This document shows, in pieces, positions 10,942 to 23,297 of a stretch of DNA of 64,000 nucleotides. The stretch comes from Silene latifolia. Lineage: Eukaryota; Streptophyta; Magnoliopsida; Caryophyllales; Caryophyllaceae. The notes beneath the pieces were generated by a model. The model had not been told where the DNA came from, searched no databases, and saw only the letters and a list, made by a program, of their open reading frames with translations. Numbering within the stretch: position 1 is the stretch's first letter; each line of letters opens with the position of its first letter. The stretch covers positions 456,333,311 to 456,397,310 of the forward strand of contig NC_133538.1 in the NCBI RefSeq assembly GCF_048544455.1, read 5' to 3'. Made by a program: the position numbers and the translations under genes.

Positions 10942-13900
10942 ATGGCTGGAAATAATGATATCCATATGCCAAGTGCCACACTTGCACGCGAGTCCTGGCT
11001 CAAAACTTTCATGGACCACATGAATTAGTCCACACGACTGAAGAATGACGGGTCCAACTTTGCGGACTGGGAGGCATCATTACGGAATGCTGCAATTACT
11101 GACGGTGAGCTCAAGTACTTGATTGAGCCAATACCGCCAAACCCAGGCCCCAATGCAAGAGCTAACGACTCACTTGCTTATAGTGACTTCGTCATGGAAG
11201 CTGGTGCGATAAAGAACGTACTCATTTTTGCAATGGAAACCAATTTGCAAAGACGCTTCATTGCCCAAGGTGCAAACAAGATTTTTACCACGCTCACTAA
11301 TGAGTTCTCAAAAGCACCGAGAATCGTTACTTATGAGCATACCCGTCGCTTCTTTAAGGCGAAACTCCAGAAGGGCCAACCGGTTAGCCCACACATTCTT
11401 GACATGATTGAGAATGTCGAGAAACTGGAGGCACGTGATTGCAAAATCAGTGAGAGCATAGTCATTGACCGTGTGCTTCATTCAGTTCATGATGGTTTTG
11501 CCCTTTTCAGGGCAAATTACTACATGAATGACATGAAGAAAAGTCCTCATGAGCTACACTCACTACTCGTATAGACCGAGAAGGATATGAAATTGAGTGG
11601 GAGCATGAAGCAAGATGTTCTCATGATTTCCAATAAGAATAAGGGTAAGGGCAAAGCTCACGGTGACCTAACTGTAGGAAAACCAAAGTTTAAGAAGTCA
11701 GGAAACGGTAAGAGTGGGCCTGGTGAGACTAGTGGCTCACAAGGCAAGGAAAAGAGCAAGGGCGGTAACGTTGAGTGCCACCATTGTCACAAGACTGGGC
11801 ATTGGAGGAGGAACTGTCCCGTGTACCATGAGGACATAAAAGCAGGACGCGTCACTCCTATTGGTATGTCATCTTATATTCATATGATTGAGATTAACCA
11901 TGCATGTTTCAGAACTTGGGTACTTGATACTGGTTGTGGTTCTCATCTGTGTAATCATTTGCAAGGCCTAAAAAACATCACACCGCTCGCAAAGGGTGAT
12001 GTGGACCTACGAGTCGGGAATGGAGTAAGAGTTGCTGCAGTCTCAATGGGAACATACGTAATCCAGCTCCCGAGTTGTTTTGAGTTAAATTTATATGACT
12101 GTTACTATTTACCCAGTTTATCTAAGAATATTATTTCTGTTTCCATACTTGATAAAGACGGTTTTTCATTTTCAATCAAGGACAATAGTTGTATTTTCTC
12201 TTTTAATGAAATTGTTTATGGCAAAGCAATTTCCATGAATGGAATTTATATCTTAGATCAAACCACAGATATATTACATGTGAATAATAAGAAATTAAAG
12301 GTTGGTGACAAAGATCAAACTTATCTATGGCATTGTCGAATGGGACACATAAATGAAAAACGTGTAAAGAAACTCATTGAGAGTGGGACTATCTCCACAT
12401 TTGATTTCTCATCATTTGGCACGTGTGAATCATGTCTTATCGGCAAAATGACTCGAATTTCCTTCAAAGGTGTTGGAATGCGTGCTAATGACCTATTAGG
12501 ACTTATATATACTGATGTATGTGGACCTATGTCAATCACCGCAAGAGACGGCTATAGATATTTTATCACTTTCACGGATGATTTGAGTAGGTACGGAAAT
12601 GTCTACTTAATGAAGCATAAAAGTGAGTCTTTTGAAAAATTCAAGGAATACCAGAATAAGGTTGAGAACCAACTGGGTAGAAAGGTTAAAGCACTACGTT
12701 CAGATCGTGGTGGCGAATATCTTTCAAATGAGTTTGATCAACACCTTAAAGACTGTGGAATAGTTTTACAGTTAACTCCACCTGGAATACCTCAATTAGA
12801 TGGTGTGTCCGAACGGAGAAATCGAACACTACTTGATATGGTTCAATCCATGATGAGTCCCACGGTAGTACCTGATTTATTATGGGGCTTTGCTCTTTTG
12901 TCAGCTGCTCTTATACTTAACCGAAGTCCGTCTAAAGCTGTGGACAAGACTCTGTATGAAATATGGAAGGGAACGGTCCCTAACTCATCCTTTATTCGGG
13001 TTTGGGGCTGCGAGGCTTATGTCAAGTGAAGACAAGAGGATAAGCTTGGCCTGCGATCGGTCAAGACATACTTTATTGGTTATCCAAAAGGAATGTTTGG
13101 TCATTACTTCTATTCGCCTACCGAACATCGAGTTTTTGTTGCGGCTAGTTCAAAGTTCTTAGAAAAAGAATTTCTCGAGAACAAGTCAAGTAATAGAACC
13201 TTCGAGTTGTCGGAGATACAAGAACCAACAACCGAGGAACAGATGGAGGAAGATGTTCCTTCAACTAATAATACGGTTAATATTCCTCAGGAACCTAGGA
13301 GGTCGGGTAGAGTCTCTAATCCTCCAGACAGATACATTGGTATGGTCGAGGAAAATGACGTTTTGCTCCTAGAGAGTAATGAACCCGCTACCTATAAAGG
13401 TGCCATGACCTGTTCCGACTCTAAGCTATGGCTTGAAGCCATGCGATCCGAGATGGACTCCATGTATGAGAATGACGTATGGGATCTTGTTGATTTACCT
13501 AACAAGGTACGACCTCTTCTGTGCAAATGGCTTTACAAAATAAAGCATTCTGTAGAAGGGCAACCAGATACCTATAAGGCACGACTACTGGCAAAAGGTT
13601 TCACTCAAGTGCACGGATTTCTTTATGATGAAATATTTGCACCCGTAGTTATGCTGTGTTCCATTCGGATAATCTTAGCGATTGCTGCTTTTCATGACTA
13701 TGAAACTTGGCAGATGGATGTGAAAACCGCCTTCTTAAACGGTTATTTTGAGGAGGAATTGTACATGGTACAACCCGAAGGTTTCATAGATCCTGAAAAT
13801 CCTAAGAAAGTGTGCAAGCTTAAACGTTCCATTTATGGACTTAAGCAAGCTTCTCGGAGTTGGAATCATCGTTTCGACCAGGTGATAAAAGAGTATGGTT

Positions 13901-14957
13901 TCACTCGATCGGTCGAGGAACCATGTTTATATGTCAAGTCGAGTGGGAGCAAGATTTTTTTCTTGATATTGTATGTCGATGACATACTCTTGATAGGGAA
14001 TGACATTCCTCTCTTATCTTCAGTAAAAGGATGGTTGAAGAACCATTTCCAGATGAAAGATCTGGGTGAGGCACAACGCATATTGGAAATCCGTATCTAT
14101 CGAGATAGATCACGACGGATGTTATCACTGAGTCAATAGTCTTATTTAGATAAGATTCTTGAAAGGTTCAGCATGACCAACTCCAAGAAGGGGAACTTTC
14201 CAATGACTTCTTGGATGCATTTGAGCAAGTCTCAGTCACCCAAGACACCTGAAGGGGTTGAACGCATGAGTCGCGTTCCTTATGCATCAGCCATAGGATC
14301 AATCATGTATGCCATGATATGCACACGTCCAGACGTGGCATATGCATTGAGTATGACGAGTCGGTACCAAGGCAATCCAGGTGAAACACACTGGATGGCT
14401 TTTAAAAACATCCTTAAGTACCTACGGAGAACAAAGGATTGGGCATTGACTTATGGAGGAGATACTAAGCTATGTGCAATCGGTTACGCAGATGCTAGCT
14501 TCCAAACGGATCGAGATGATTCAAAATCTCAGTCTGGATTCGTCTTTACTCTTAATGGTCTTTGCGCTCACCGAAAAGTTCCAAACAGGAAGTTGTAGCA
14601 GATTCTACTACTGAATCCGAGTACTATGCCGCTTCAGAAGTAGAAAAGGAAGCTATATGGATGCGTCAATTCTTACAAGGACTAACCATAGTTCCTAGTT
14701 CGAATGACCCAATCACCATCTATTGTGACAATAGAGGTGCCATCTTCTAGGCCAAGGAGCCTAAGTCTGGCAACAAGTCTAGACATGTACATCGGAAGGC
14801 TCACCTGATCCGTGATTACGTGGAGCAAGAGGAGATAGTGATTGACAAGATTGCTTCGGATGACAACATCGCGGACCCTCTCACTAAACCATTGAAATAT
14901 GATAAGCATGAAGGACACGTTATTTCCATGGGAATTAAACGTGCTCATGAGTTGTAG
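10942..14957 (+). pseudogene. copia-2 gag-pol polyprotein, broken
   Basis: Start chosen at 10942 (MAGNNDIHMPSA), the first ATG of the gag frame. Order: gag core, zinc knuckle CHHCHKTGHWRRNC near 11776, protease LDTGCGSHLC near 11924, the HHCC region near 12330, integrase core with DRGGEYLSNEFD near 12707, reverse transcriptase with YVDD near 13975, and RNase H ending at the stop 14955-14957. All signature residues are present, unlike copia-1. Lesions: in-frame stops at 11026, 11572, 13027, 14137 and 14748, and a frameshift near 14560. Without them this would be one frame of about 1,300 codons. The protein family resembles TNT1-type plant copia polyproteins. Confidence 0.93.
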
Positions 14958-15732
14958 TAGTTTCTTAAGAATTCGATACATTTTCTTTTTCATATTCTAT
15001 TTATAACTTCATCTTATTATTTGATATTTTGTTTTTCATGTGGATTGTACGACAACTTTGAACGCCACAAAGTGAACTGAATTACATTATATTTTTTTTG
15101 GTCCGTAATCGCCTACATGAGCTGATAACTCTGGCTATTATATTGTGAAGTTGATTGATGGTGGGTTCAACGAGCCATAAGTCAAACGGTTGGCTGATCG
15201 ATCACAGATGCAAGTTATAACGATACCTCGTAGGACATTGTGACAACGTAATGGAGTCCTAAATGTTTAAAAACATTCGGTGCTAGGTCGTGGATTGGAC
15301 GTCCATTGTGTTCCTAGAGTCGATTCTTTTGACTATCGACTGTCTCTTGAGATTAAGGCAGTTTTTAAGTGACTTTGGTTTCTTTCTCATGGTCGACCGT
15401 AACAGGAGGCTAAGCAGATTTTTACTGGGTCATTTCATAATGTGCTTGTATCTGCAGGATTCGAGTTGAGAAAATATCCAACCTTTATCAGATTTAGTCA
15501 TTTCTCAGGGCCACTCGAGGAGTTATAACTGAAATGCATGGCCATGCTCGAATGATGATTCTTTTATCAGTTAAGTTACTCTCTAGTCGGGAAAACCACT
15601 CTTGATAATGATCACCTGTAAAATACGACCTTTGTGAATAAGGATTTTGCAAATTGTTTTACATTGAGTGGGAGAAATTAAGGATATGAGAATCGGTTAT
15701 CACACATACACTTGTGAGGACAAGTGGGAGTT
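14958..15732 (+). other. 3' untranslated region of copia-2
   Basis: About 775 bp between the pol stop and the 3' LTR, with no ORF of note. It ends in the purine-rich stretch aagtgggag (15723-15730), the likely polypurine tract that primes plus-strand DNA. Confidence 0.75.
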
Positions 15733-16784
15733 TGTTGGAGCTAGTGTCCTCTACAGTTAGTGTGATAACGTGTATAAATCTCTTATAGGTTCACAGGGTA
15801 TACTTAGTATTTTATCAGTTGATTAACGTTTACTAATAACGGTTGGCTTGCTAGAAGTTTGACGTTATTATCATACTGATGGCGGTGATCAACTGGTCCC
15901 TAAAAGTCACACCTAAAGGATGTGTTTGAGAGATGATATTGCATGAAAATATAATCACATTGATGCCTTATATGACTAAAAGGTTAGTCCATGTATTTGA
16001 CTAAAAGGTTAGTTAATGTGATGATGAGTCGATTATTTAATACAATTAAATAATATCAGCTGAGACGAATTAATTGTTAATTCGTAAATTGAATATAAAC
16101 TGTTATATTTAATTAATGTATATAATGTTAGCTTAAATGAATTAAGATGTTAATTCGTAATTAAACATAAACGGTTATATTTAATTAGCAAATTATAAAT
16201 ATGCGATATTTATAGTTAATGTATATATTATACGAAATTGTCATAATAAATGATGACAGACCGGTATTAATAAATCGACTACAAACTGTTGTGTGTGGAC
16301 TTATTAAATACGTGACGACATAAATGATAATTGATAAATATACACATATTATACAATTTGACAACAACCTAAAATAAGAAGATTTACTCCTTATTTTGGT
16401 TGTTGGTCACACGGTTTAAGGAAGAAAAAAATAGAAAAATATCTTCCCTATTTCTCTCCTTTGGACGGTTAAAATAGGAGAGAAGGGGATCATTTTCTCA
16501 CTTGTTTTTGGCCTAATACTCTCATCACTCAAAACCCTAAAAATAATTAGAAATTAGGGTTCTCTTTCTAGCAAGAAAAGGGCATTTCTCGGAGCATCTT
16601 GGGTGCAACGATTAGGAGAATATCGATCTCGATATTTGTTCTTTGGCCAAATTGCTAGGACCAGAGGTTAATTCTAATCTCTATTCTTTTGTTTATGCAA
16701 TTTCGTTTATGACTCGTAATTTCATATTTCATAATTTCGTTATAATCCGATTTTTCTGGTTGAGATATACCGATATTTCCCACA
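15733..16784 (+). repeat. 3' LTR of copia-2
   Basis: 1,052 bp, ending cccaca. Relative to the 5' LTR it has about 26 extra bp near 15988-16013, where the phrase gactaaaaggttagt occurs twice, consistent with a small tandem duplication. Confidence 0.93.
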
Positions 16785-16789
16785 ATTAT
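16785..16789. repeat. Target-site duplication (right) of copia-2
   Basis: attat, identical to 7959-7963. Confidence 0.9.
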
Positions 16790-19617
16790 ATTCAAACTTG
16801 AAATAAAATGTCATATATACAAGAGTTAAGTTGGTGACCCCAATCATTTCTTAATTCTCGATTGAAAATTACATTTAGAAACTACTTTTGACTTGTCTCC
16901 CAAACCATTTGATTGGGAATTTTTTGGTGTGTGCGAATCTTGTATTCAAAAGCAAGTTAATTCATGACTTTTTTTTGGAAAAGGTTTCTGAATAGAGCAA
17001 GATATTCGCCCTATTTACACTTTTAAGTGTATGGTCGAATACAATTTCAATCAGAGACGGTTATTACTTCTTCATCTCTTTTACCAACGAATTAGGTAGA
17101 TACTTGATATACACTTAATGAGGTAAGAATAGAAGTTCTTTGAATAAGTTCAATGAATATTTAAAAGGTGTCAAAACCTAAAGATTATAAAACCAAAGTA
17201 TTAGTACTTTGTTAGAATGGGGAAAAATAAAGTGATGACTTTTAGCTGCAACAAAAGGAGTGTGATATGGTATCACAAGTTCACTTTCATTACGATTTGA
17301 TAGAATCTTTACATTGTAGTTAGAGGTAGCTTCTGTTATAAAATTTGTCTGGCATCTCATTTTCCACTAATATAAAACATGGTTAAAGCAGTCATCTACT
17401 TTTCATATGAGATATGGTTAGGCATGGTACCTAAATTGTAGCTTGTTTCGATAGTGGACATGTGCTCTCTCTTCCTACATGATCACAAAAACAAAGGGTT
17501 TGTGGCTCGTGATGCTGTCTATTAAAGAAAAGAGGACTATTTCTTAAAAGACAGTGTGGGAGAAAATATTCAAGAGCCACAAACTGAGAATAAGACGTAG
17601 GAAGATGTTCCTTCTTGGTCAAAATCAGTAATTATTTCTTCGAAACCTAAAGTGAACAGGAGTCATGTTACTTTTTGAAACTAACGAACCTATAACTTAT
17701 TGAGATGCTTTATCTAGTCTCAACTCCACAAGAGTCCGAAGTAAGCAGAAACATGAAGATGTTTATTTAGCTTGCTTGATTTATAGCAAAGATTTTTGCA
17801 AGCTACAACAACGCTTCATTGAATTCGGATTTTGTAATAGTTGGATTTTAAAATCATCTTCTGTGAGTTTTGAAAATCACAACTATCGTAAGGTAGGATG
17901 AAAACTTAAGAAGAAGTCTTAAGTAGAAGTTAAGGAGTTGAATTATATGTTTTACACATGTGATAAACTTTTCTCGAATTGTCGAGTAGTTCTATTTATA
18001 CATGCATGGAGTTTAGTGGGAGTAATGTGGTGTTACTAGTCTTATATGTAAGGGACATATTGATCATTGTGAATGATGAAAGAATTAGGAGAAGAATAAT
18101 ACATCTCTAAGATATCCAGTTCAATGGATATTAGTATAATGTTAATATTCATATGTTAATAAGAATCTTGACAAGTTCAAAAGTATTGAACATGAAGAAA
18201 TTGAATCCATTTGCTTCTGCTGCGGGCTCAATTCATTACACTAAGATGTATTACCATTCTTAAACCTCGTATACTTGGAGTATGACGAGATGTTACAAAT
18301 CAAATCTTTGAGAGAAGTCTCTATATAGCCACATAGTTCATTAGTTAGTACTCAGGAAGTACTAAAGATATGAAGCGAAGCATTTAGAAATGAGATGGAT
18401 TTATATGCAAGGAGTTACACAAAAACCATATTCTAAACACATAAGGATGGTTAGAGAACCATCTTGGCTATATTATATAAGGAGGATATCTGCTAGAAAC
18501 ATTCTAGACAGTTGAACAATGAGATATATACAACGAAAATTGAGTACACTTGCAATAATGAGATATGCGAGCAGGAGGGGATGATCTAGACACTGTGAGG
18601 ACAGTGGGAGTTATTCCAAGGCAAGAGAGCCTATGTCTAGATATGATCTAGACACATACTCAGAAGGTTTTTATAATAAAGATTATACGTAAAAAAGGGA
18701 AATAGTATATAGTAAGGTTAGGAAAGTGCAAAGTGTTGCTAAAACTTACTAACGAAGGCCTTTTCATAGGCTAAGCATGATAAGTCATGTCATTTCAATT
18801 GAATTGAGATGATCAACTATATAAAAAATTAAGAATGAATTATAGATTATATAGTAATTGATATTGTATCAATTTTACATATGTGATAATGCATTCATCG
18901 TTTGAGTTTTATATTAAACTCTTTTATTACTTTGTTACATCCAAATAGGTTGTAAGGACAACGTTGAACCCTATTAAGTGAACTGGATTAACATAGTACT
19001 GGCCTCTAGTTGTTTATATGAGGTGACGTCTCCAAGTGACTAAAGTGTGATGCGATTGATGGCAAGTTCAAGTGCCATAGAGTCATATGAGATGACTAGT
19101 CGATCACATAGGCAGACTGTATGGGACACTCTGTCGGGCAGTGAACGCTTATAGAGTTCTTGTAATTCATAAGGCCTGGTCGTGGCAAGAGCTACTATAG
19201 TATTCTTTTGAGTCAATTCTTTGACTAGAGACTGTTCACCCAAGGTGGCACAGTTTCTGAATGACTTTGATTTATGCTCTACGACTTTCATAACTGAGGT
19301 CAAATGGGTATCTTTTGGGTCATGATATGTTGTGGCTATTCAAAGGGAGCAGTACGATAGGAATTGTCCACCCCTTGTCAGGATTATCTTTAAATCTCAA
19401 GGCCACTCGAGGAGTAGTAAACTGAAAATGCGTGGCCACGCTCGGAAGGTATCTATGGTAGATAATTCCGGTCAGACAGTTACTCTCCAGATCGAGGAAA
19501 CCACTCTAGATATGATCAAATACAAGTATGATCTACAATACACCTTGCATTGAGTGGGAGATGTTGTAATAGGACAAGAGAATTGGTGACGCACACTTGT
19601 TAGGACAAGTGGGAGAT
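16790..19617 (+). pseudogene. Heavily decayed copia pol of the old host element
   Basis: No frame longer than about 60 codons survives, but the order of copia pol is readable in pieces. An integrase-like stretch near 17050-17150 reads as RDGYYFF followed by FTNELGRY. A linker near 17490-17620 contains FVARDAVY and EPQTENKT. A reverse-transcriptase-like stretch lies near 17990-18070. The 3' untranslated part leads to a purine-rich sequence before the LTR at 19618. It is the oldest coding remnant in the left third of the window and the target of copia-2. Confidence 0.7.
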
Positions 19618-19850
19618 TGTTGGAGTAAGTGTCATCAACAATAGTGCGATCACATTATTAAATCTCATATAAGAATACGAAAGGGATCATTCAATATATA
19701 TACAGTCAACTGATCAACATTAATCGTAAATGATTGGCTAACTAGAGTTTGACATTACTGTCGTTTGACGGTGATGATCAGTTGATCCTTTAAGGTCATA
19801 CCTAAAGGACAATTCCCTTAATGGATAAATTAATTAATTGTATATTGATT

Positions 19851-20869
19851 TTTGAAGGAAAGGTAGAAATCTTATTAAGTTAGAAGAGCAACATCCGTTT
19901 CAACAAGAGGAACAATGCGCTCAGGAATCGCACCCACCCAAAACCGTGTCGAGTAGTCCAACGGCATTAGGTGAGCCATCCCATGAGCTACACAATTACC
20001 ATCCCTACGAACAAAACTAAAGCGAATACAAGTAAAAGACTTAGCAATCTCAAGGATCTCAAAACCGACTCTTCCCAAGTAGTTGGCAGGGATACTCTTT
20101 GATTTCAACATAGTGATCAAGGTTGAAGAATCCGATTCGAGCACCACATTATCCAAACCCATTTGTAACGCTGTTCTCAAACCAAATTCCGCCGCTTTAG
20201 CTTCAGCGATATCCGGACACCATCGATCACGAACTTGTTGAACACCAACCCTTTCCACCCGCCCTGAATTATCCCTCACCACCAGACCAAGTCCACACCC
20301 CATCTCACCTAAAATTCCTGCGTCAACATTAATCTTCCATTCTCCTATCCCCGGCGGAAACCACCTCACCCTCACATCCCTAGCTCCTACCGTACGCCCC
20401 CCACACTTCGGTTGAGCATCCACCCAAGCATTGAAAAAACTCAAAGCACGCTCAACAACACGTACGCCTCATATGATTGCTTTTCGACCATTCCAATTAG
20501 CCCACAAAAGCACCAAACACTTACATGCCTCCGCACCTCCCGTCCTCCTCAATAATCCATCCACCCAGTCCACAACATTCGTGCCCAACCAGTCCGTGAC
20601 AAGCTCTTCATCAACCCCCGCAGCTTCCCATATTAGGCGAGCAAAAGGACAGTCCAGAAGTGCGTGTGTCTCATTTTCAATGGAGCCAAGGCAACGTTGA
20701 CAAGTCGGGTCCGCATCCGTAACTCTTTTCTGCACATTAAACCCACAAGGTAACACCCCTCTACACACCCTCCAAATGAAGTTCTTAATTTTTGGAGGAA
20801 GATGGAGGCCCCAAATCTGTGACCAAAGTGCCGACCTGTCACTAGTCTCACCCCTAGCCCGGCTAGCCT
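19851..20869 (-). mobile_element. 5'-truncated LINE (non-LTR retrotransposon)
   Basis: About 1 kb of minus-strand LINE 3' end inserted in the old copia LTR. The LTR sequence resumes on the right with gatacagatt, which resembles tatattgatt on the left edge and may be a diverged target duplication. The A-tail appears as only a short T-run at the left edge. Confidence 0.75.
19875..20851 (-). pseudogene. LINE ORF2 C-terminus: zf-RVT and RNase H
   Basis: The upstream part (20768-20469) has the zf-RVT pattern, with CQRCLGSIENETHALLDCPF and a following WEAAG. The downstream part (20444-19875) is an RNase H-like domain with KINVDAGI, VVRDNSGRV, AEAKAAEFGL, VLESDSSTL and a terminal GNCVAHGMAHL, the typical plant RVT_3 fold. 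The two are in the same frame, separated by one TGA at about 20469. The reverse transcriptase and endonuclease are missing through 5' truncation. Confidence 0.85.
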
Positions 20870-21910
20870 GATACAGATTAATTAATTCCTTATAATTGAA
20901 CGATTTACATTTTGAGTAAGAGTTTTAAATCTCATTGTAATTTGATTAAGTGAGATTCATTTTAGTAATTAAAATGCCTTATTACTAAAATTTGATTATT
21001 GTTTATGAAACAATTATAATAAGAATGAGTAGTTAATTATAATTACAAGATGTTGTGAATTATATTAATATGATCCATTTTATACACATGTAATTATGAA
21101 TTACTAGATATTTTGTTAAATGTAACCTAATTAATTTATATAACGATATATAATTTTTAGGTATGTATTAATTTGATTAATTACTTAATACATACTATAT
21201 GTGACATGTTGTGTGACAATTGACATATGACAAAATAAAATGGATTTCCATTTTATGAAATGGACCGAAAATTGGACGGGTATTAGAGTTAGTGGATATT
21301 TATTTTAATTGTAGAATAAACACAATCATAACCTATATCCATAGCCTTGCATGCCTATTATCTTGATAAGAGAAATTGGTGAACATGCATTGGCCTTGCC
21401 ATCTCCCTCCGACCCGGCCCCCTATGGATAAGAATAAGAAATTGTTTTCTTATTTTTGTAACTCATTCATGCAAAATCAATACATCTCTCTTACTCTTCT
21501 TCTCTAAATTGTTAGAAAACCTTATAAATTGTTCAAGTACAAAATCTAATAAATCTTCATAGATTACTATTGTAGTAATAAATAATTATTAGATTTATTA
21601 TAAGGAGATTAGTATTATTATCTAGTTAATAATAATATTAATATTGAGGGTTTGTTTTGGGTACAATCAAGAGGAGGATTTCTACTTTGAAATCATGGAC
21701 GATCATCCAATATTATGAGCTCAAGATCAAGTGTAGAAAAGTGTCCTACACTTATGCCCATATTTCAACCAAGATCCATGTAAGAAAATCGGTTTTTCCT
21801 TCTTATTTTGTTTATTTATTCTTGCATGAAACTAGATCTACATAAATATAAATTATGGTTAATTTATAAAATGAATTAGATGAGTCTAATAGGGGTATAT
21901 GAACCTAACA

Positions 21911-22168
21911 GAGCGGCTTAAAGGAGATCTACTTCCAATGCCCAATGTTTACCGTTGGCCTCACTTGCTTCCAAGGCCTCCAATTCTTCCAAAGGGTCTT
22001 TAATGAGAGTAGAACTTGCATGGTCCTCTGCACAACAATCTATAATGTCCATCTTGCAATGTAAATTAATAGAAAAAGGTGAGAAGTACCTTGAGGAAAT
22101 GTTTTTCCTCCAAGACAAAGAAAGACACAACTTAAAATAAAGATTGATAACAATTCAATTGAACACCG
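21911..22168 (-). other. Leader and start of a truncated gypsy element
   Basis: Short internal sequence left of the primer-like site at 22169, so the first part of a minus-strand gypsy element. It could encode a small acidic peptide (21918-22067) but shows no recognisable gag motif. It is cut off by the copia LTR ending at 21910. Confidence 0.45.
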
Positions 22169-22186
22169 TCCACGGCAACGGTGCCA
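22169..22186 (-). promoter_or_regulatory. Degenerate Athila/Tat-type primer-binding site
   Basis: On the minus strand it reads tggcaccgttgccgtgga, two or three changes from the site tggcgccgttgccgggga seen at 24771 and 33152. It lies directly inside the LTR starting at 22190. Confidence 0.7.
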
Positions 22187-22189
22187 TTT

Positions 22190-23297
22190 TGATGGGTCGT
22201 GTCGTTGTACGCCCTCAAATAATATTAATAGTCTCCACAATCTACCCTTAGTAGAGCGGTAAGTAAAGGTCGAATCCCAAGGGACGGGTATTGGATTAAG
22301 TTATCGATTGCAAGTAGTTATGCCTTAGAGTCACAATTTTGTTTGGATTGAGATGGTTGTCTAAACTACTAGGCAAGGTAAATGTAAACAAATAGAAAAG
22401 CAAAGCAAGTAAATTAAATGGGGATATAAATAATTGATAAAAGGTACTAGGGTGTCATGGGTTCTTAAGGGTATCATGGTGAGATCACAAAAACAAGTTT
22501 CATAGATTAAGCAAATTATTGTTGTAGTGGAATCGAGTTAGTTTATATCTTACAATTCCTAGGAAGGTTTGGGTCTTGGAGCCGAGTCGGTCAAGACTTT
22601 GCAACACCTACAAGTCGACTTAATTTATCCTTATTTAACTATATGCATGGTCTTACAAGCCTTGAGTTGGTTTATGTCTTACAAGTCTTGTTGAATGGGT
22701 AGGAGATTCATACTAGGTTGTCAATCAAGCATTTGATCAAGCATAACATGTTCATAAGTTGAAACTACAACAAGAAAGCAATCATATGAACTTATAATGT
22801 AAAGATCTACCCCATGATTAATTCCTCTAATCCCCCATTAACCCAAGTTTAGGAGACTACTCACTCATGATAATGGAAAACATGCTAACAAAGTTGTCAA
22901 TCACATTAACAACTCTAAACATGATGGATGAGTAAAACAATGAACAATAAGCAAAGAGTAAAGAAATTGTACCAAACTTATGATGAACAAATGGAAGGAA
23001 AGAATAATAGAAGAAAACTTGATTGATGAATGAAGATTTGTCAATTCTTCAATATACCCCAAATACTCTTTCAATTACCCAACTAGATCTAAGAATTCTT
23101 CAGCAATAATTAAGGAAGGATTAGTATGTAATTAAGCTAATTGATTTCTAATCTACTCTAATAACTTCATGCTAATCTCCTATTACAAGGGAGTATTTAT
23201 ACTAAGTATAAATATTAACTAAGGGCTTAAATGCCGATTAAGTCCCTAAGATGAAGATTAACGCCTTGCAAGTCCCTAAGGACCCGCTCGACCTAAC
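22190..23297 (-). repeat. gypsy LTR (family G), left part
   Basis: Begins tgatgggtcg next to the primer-like site. It matches by eye the LTR at 59430-61187, including the phrase tcccaaggga(cggg) near 22275 and 59552. It is interrupted at 23297 by element A and resumes at 40149. As the 5' LTR of a minus-strand element its coding part would lie to the left, where it is truncated. Confidence 0.75.
23293..23297. repeat. Target-site duplication (left) of element A
   Basis: ctaac, repeated exactly at 40144-40148. Confidence 0.9.

Larger units (their letters stand above)
7964..16784 (+). mobile_element. Complete Ty1/copia retrotransposon (copia-2)
   Basis: An 8,821-bp element with 5' LTR 7964-8989, primer site 8992-9003, a 1.9-kb leader, gag-pol 10942-14957, a purine tract before 15733 and 3' LTR 15733-16784. 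It is flanked by the perfect 5-bp duplication attat. Structurally intact but coding-dead: several in-frame stops and a frameshift. It sits inside the older decayed copia, so it is younger. The two LTRs are very similar apart from a 26-bp length difference. Confidence 0.95.
19618..21910 (+). repeat. 3' LTR of the old copia, interrupted by a LINE
   Basis: Starts tgttggagta at 19618 after the purine-rich gacaagtgggagat, and ends gaacctaaca at 21910. It aligns through its length with the LTR at 41264-42543, including the start block, the conserved tgatcc...aggtca block and the identical terminal gaacctaaca. About 1.27 kb is LTR; the rest is the LINE at 19851-20869. Confidence 0.85.

Noticed and set aside
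20431..20700. Plus-strand open frame over the LINE
   Set aside because: Antisense shadow of the zf-RVT and RNase H coding region.
22190..23297. Ordinary host gene exons in the AT-rich stretch
   Set aside because: No sustained frame or splice-consistent exons; the stretch matches the LTR at 59430-61187.
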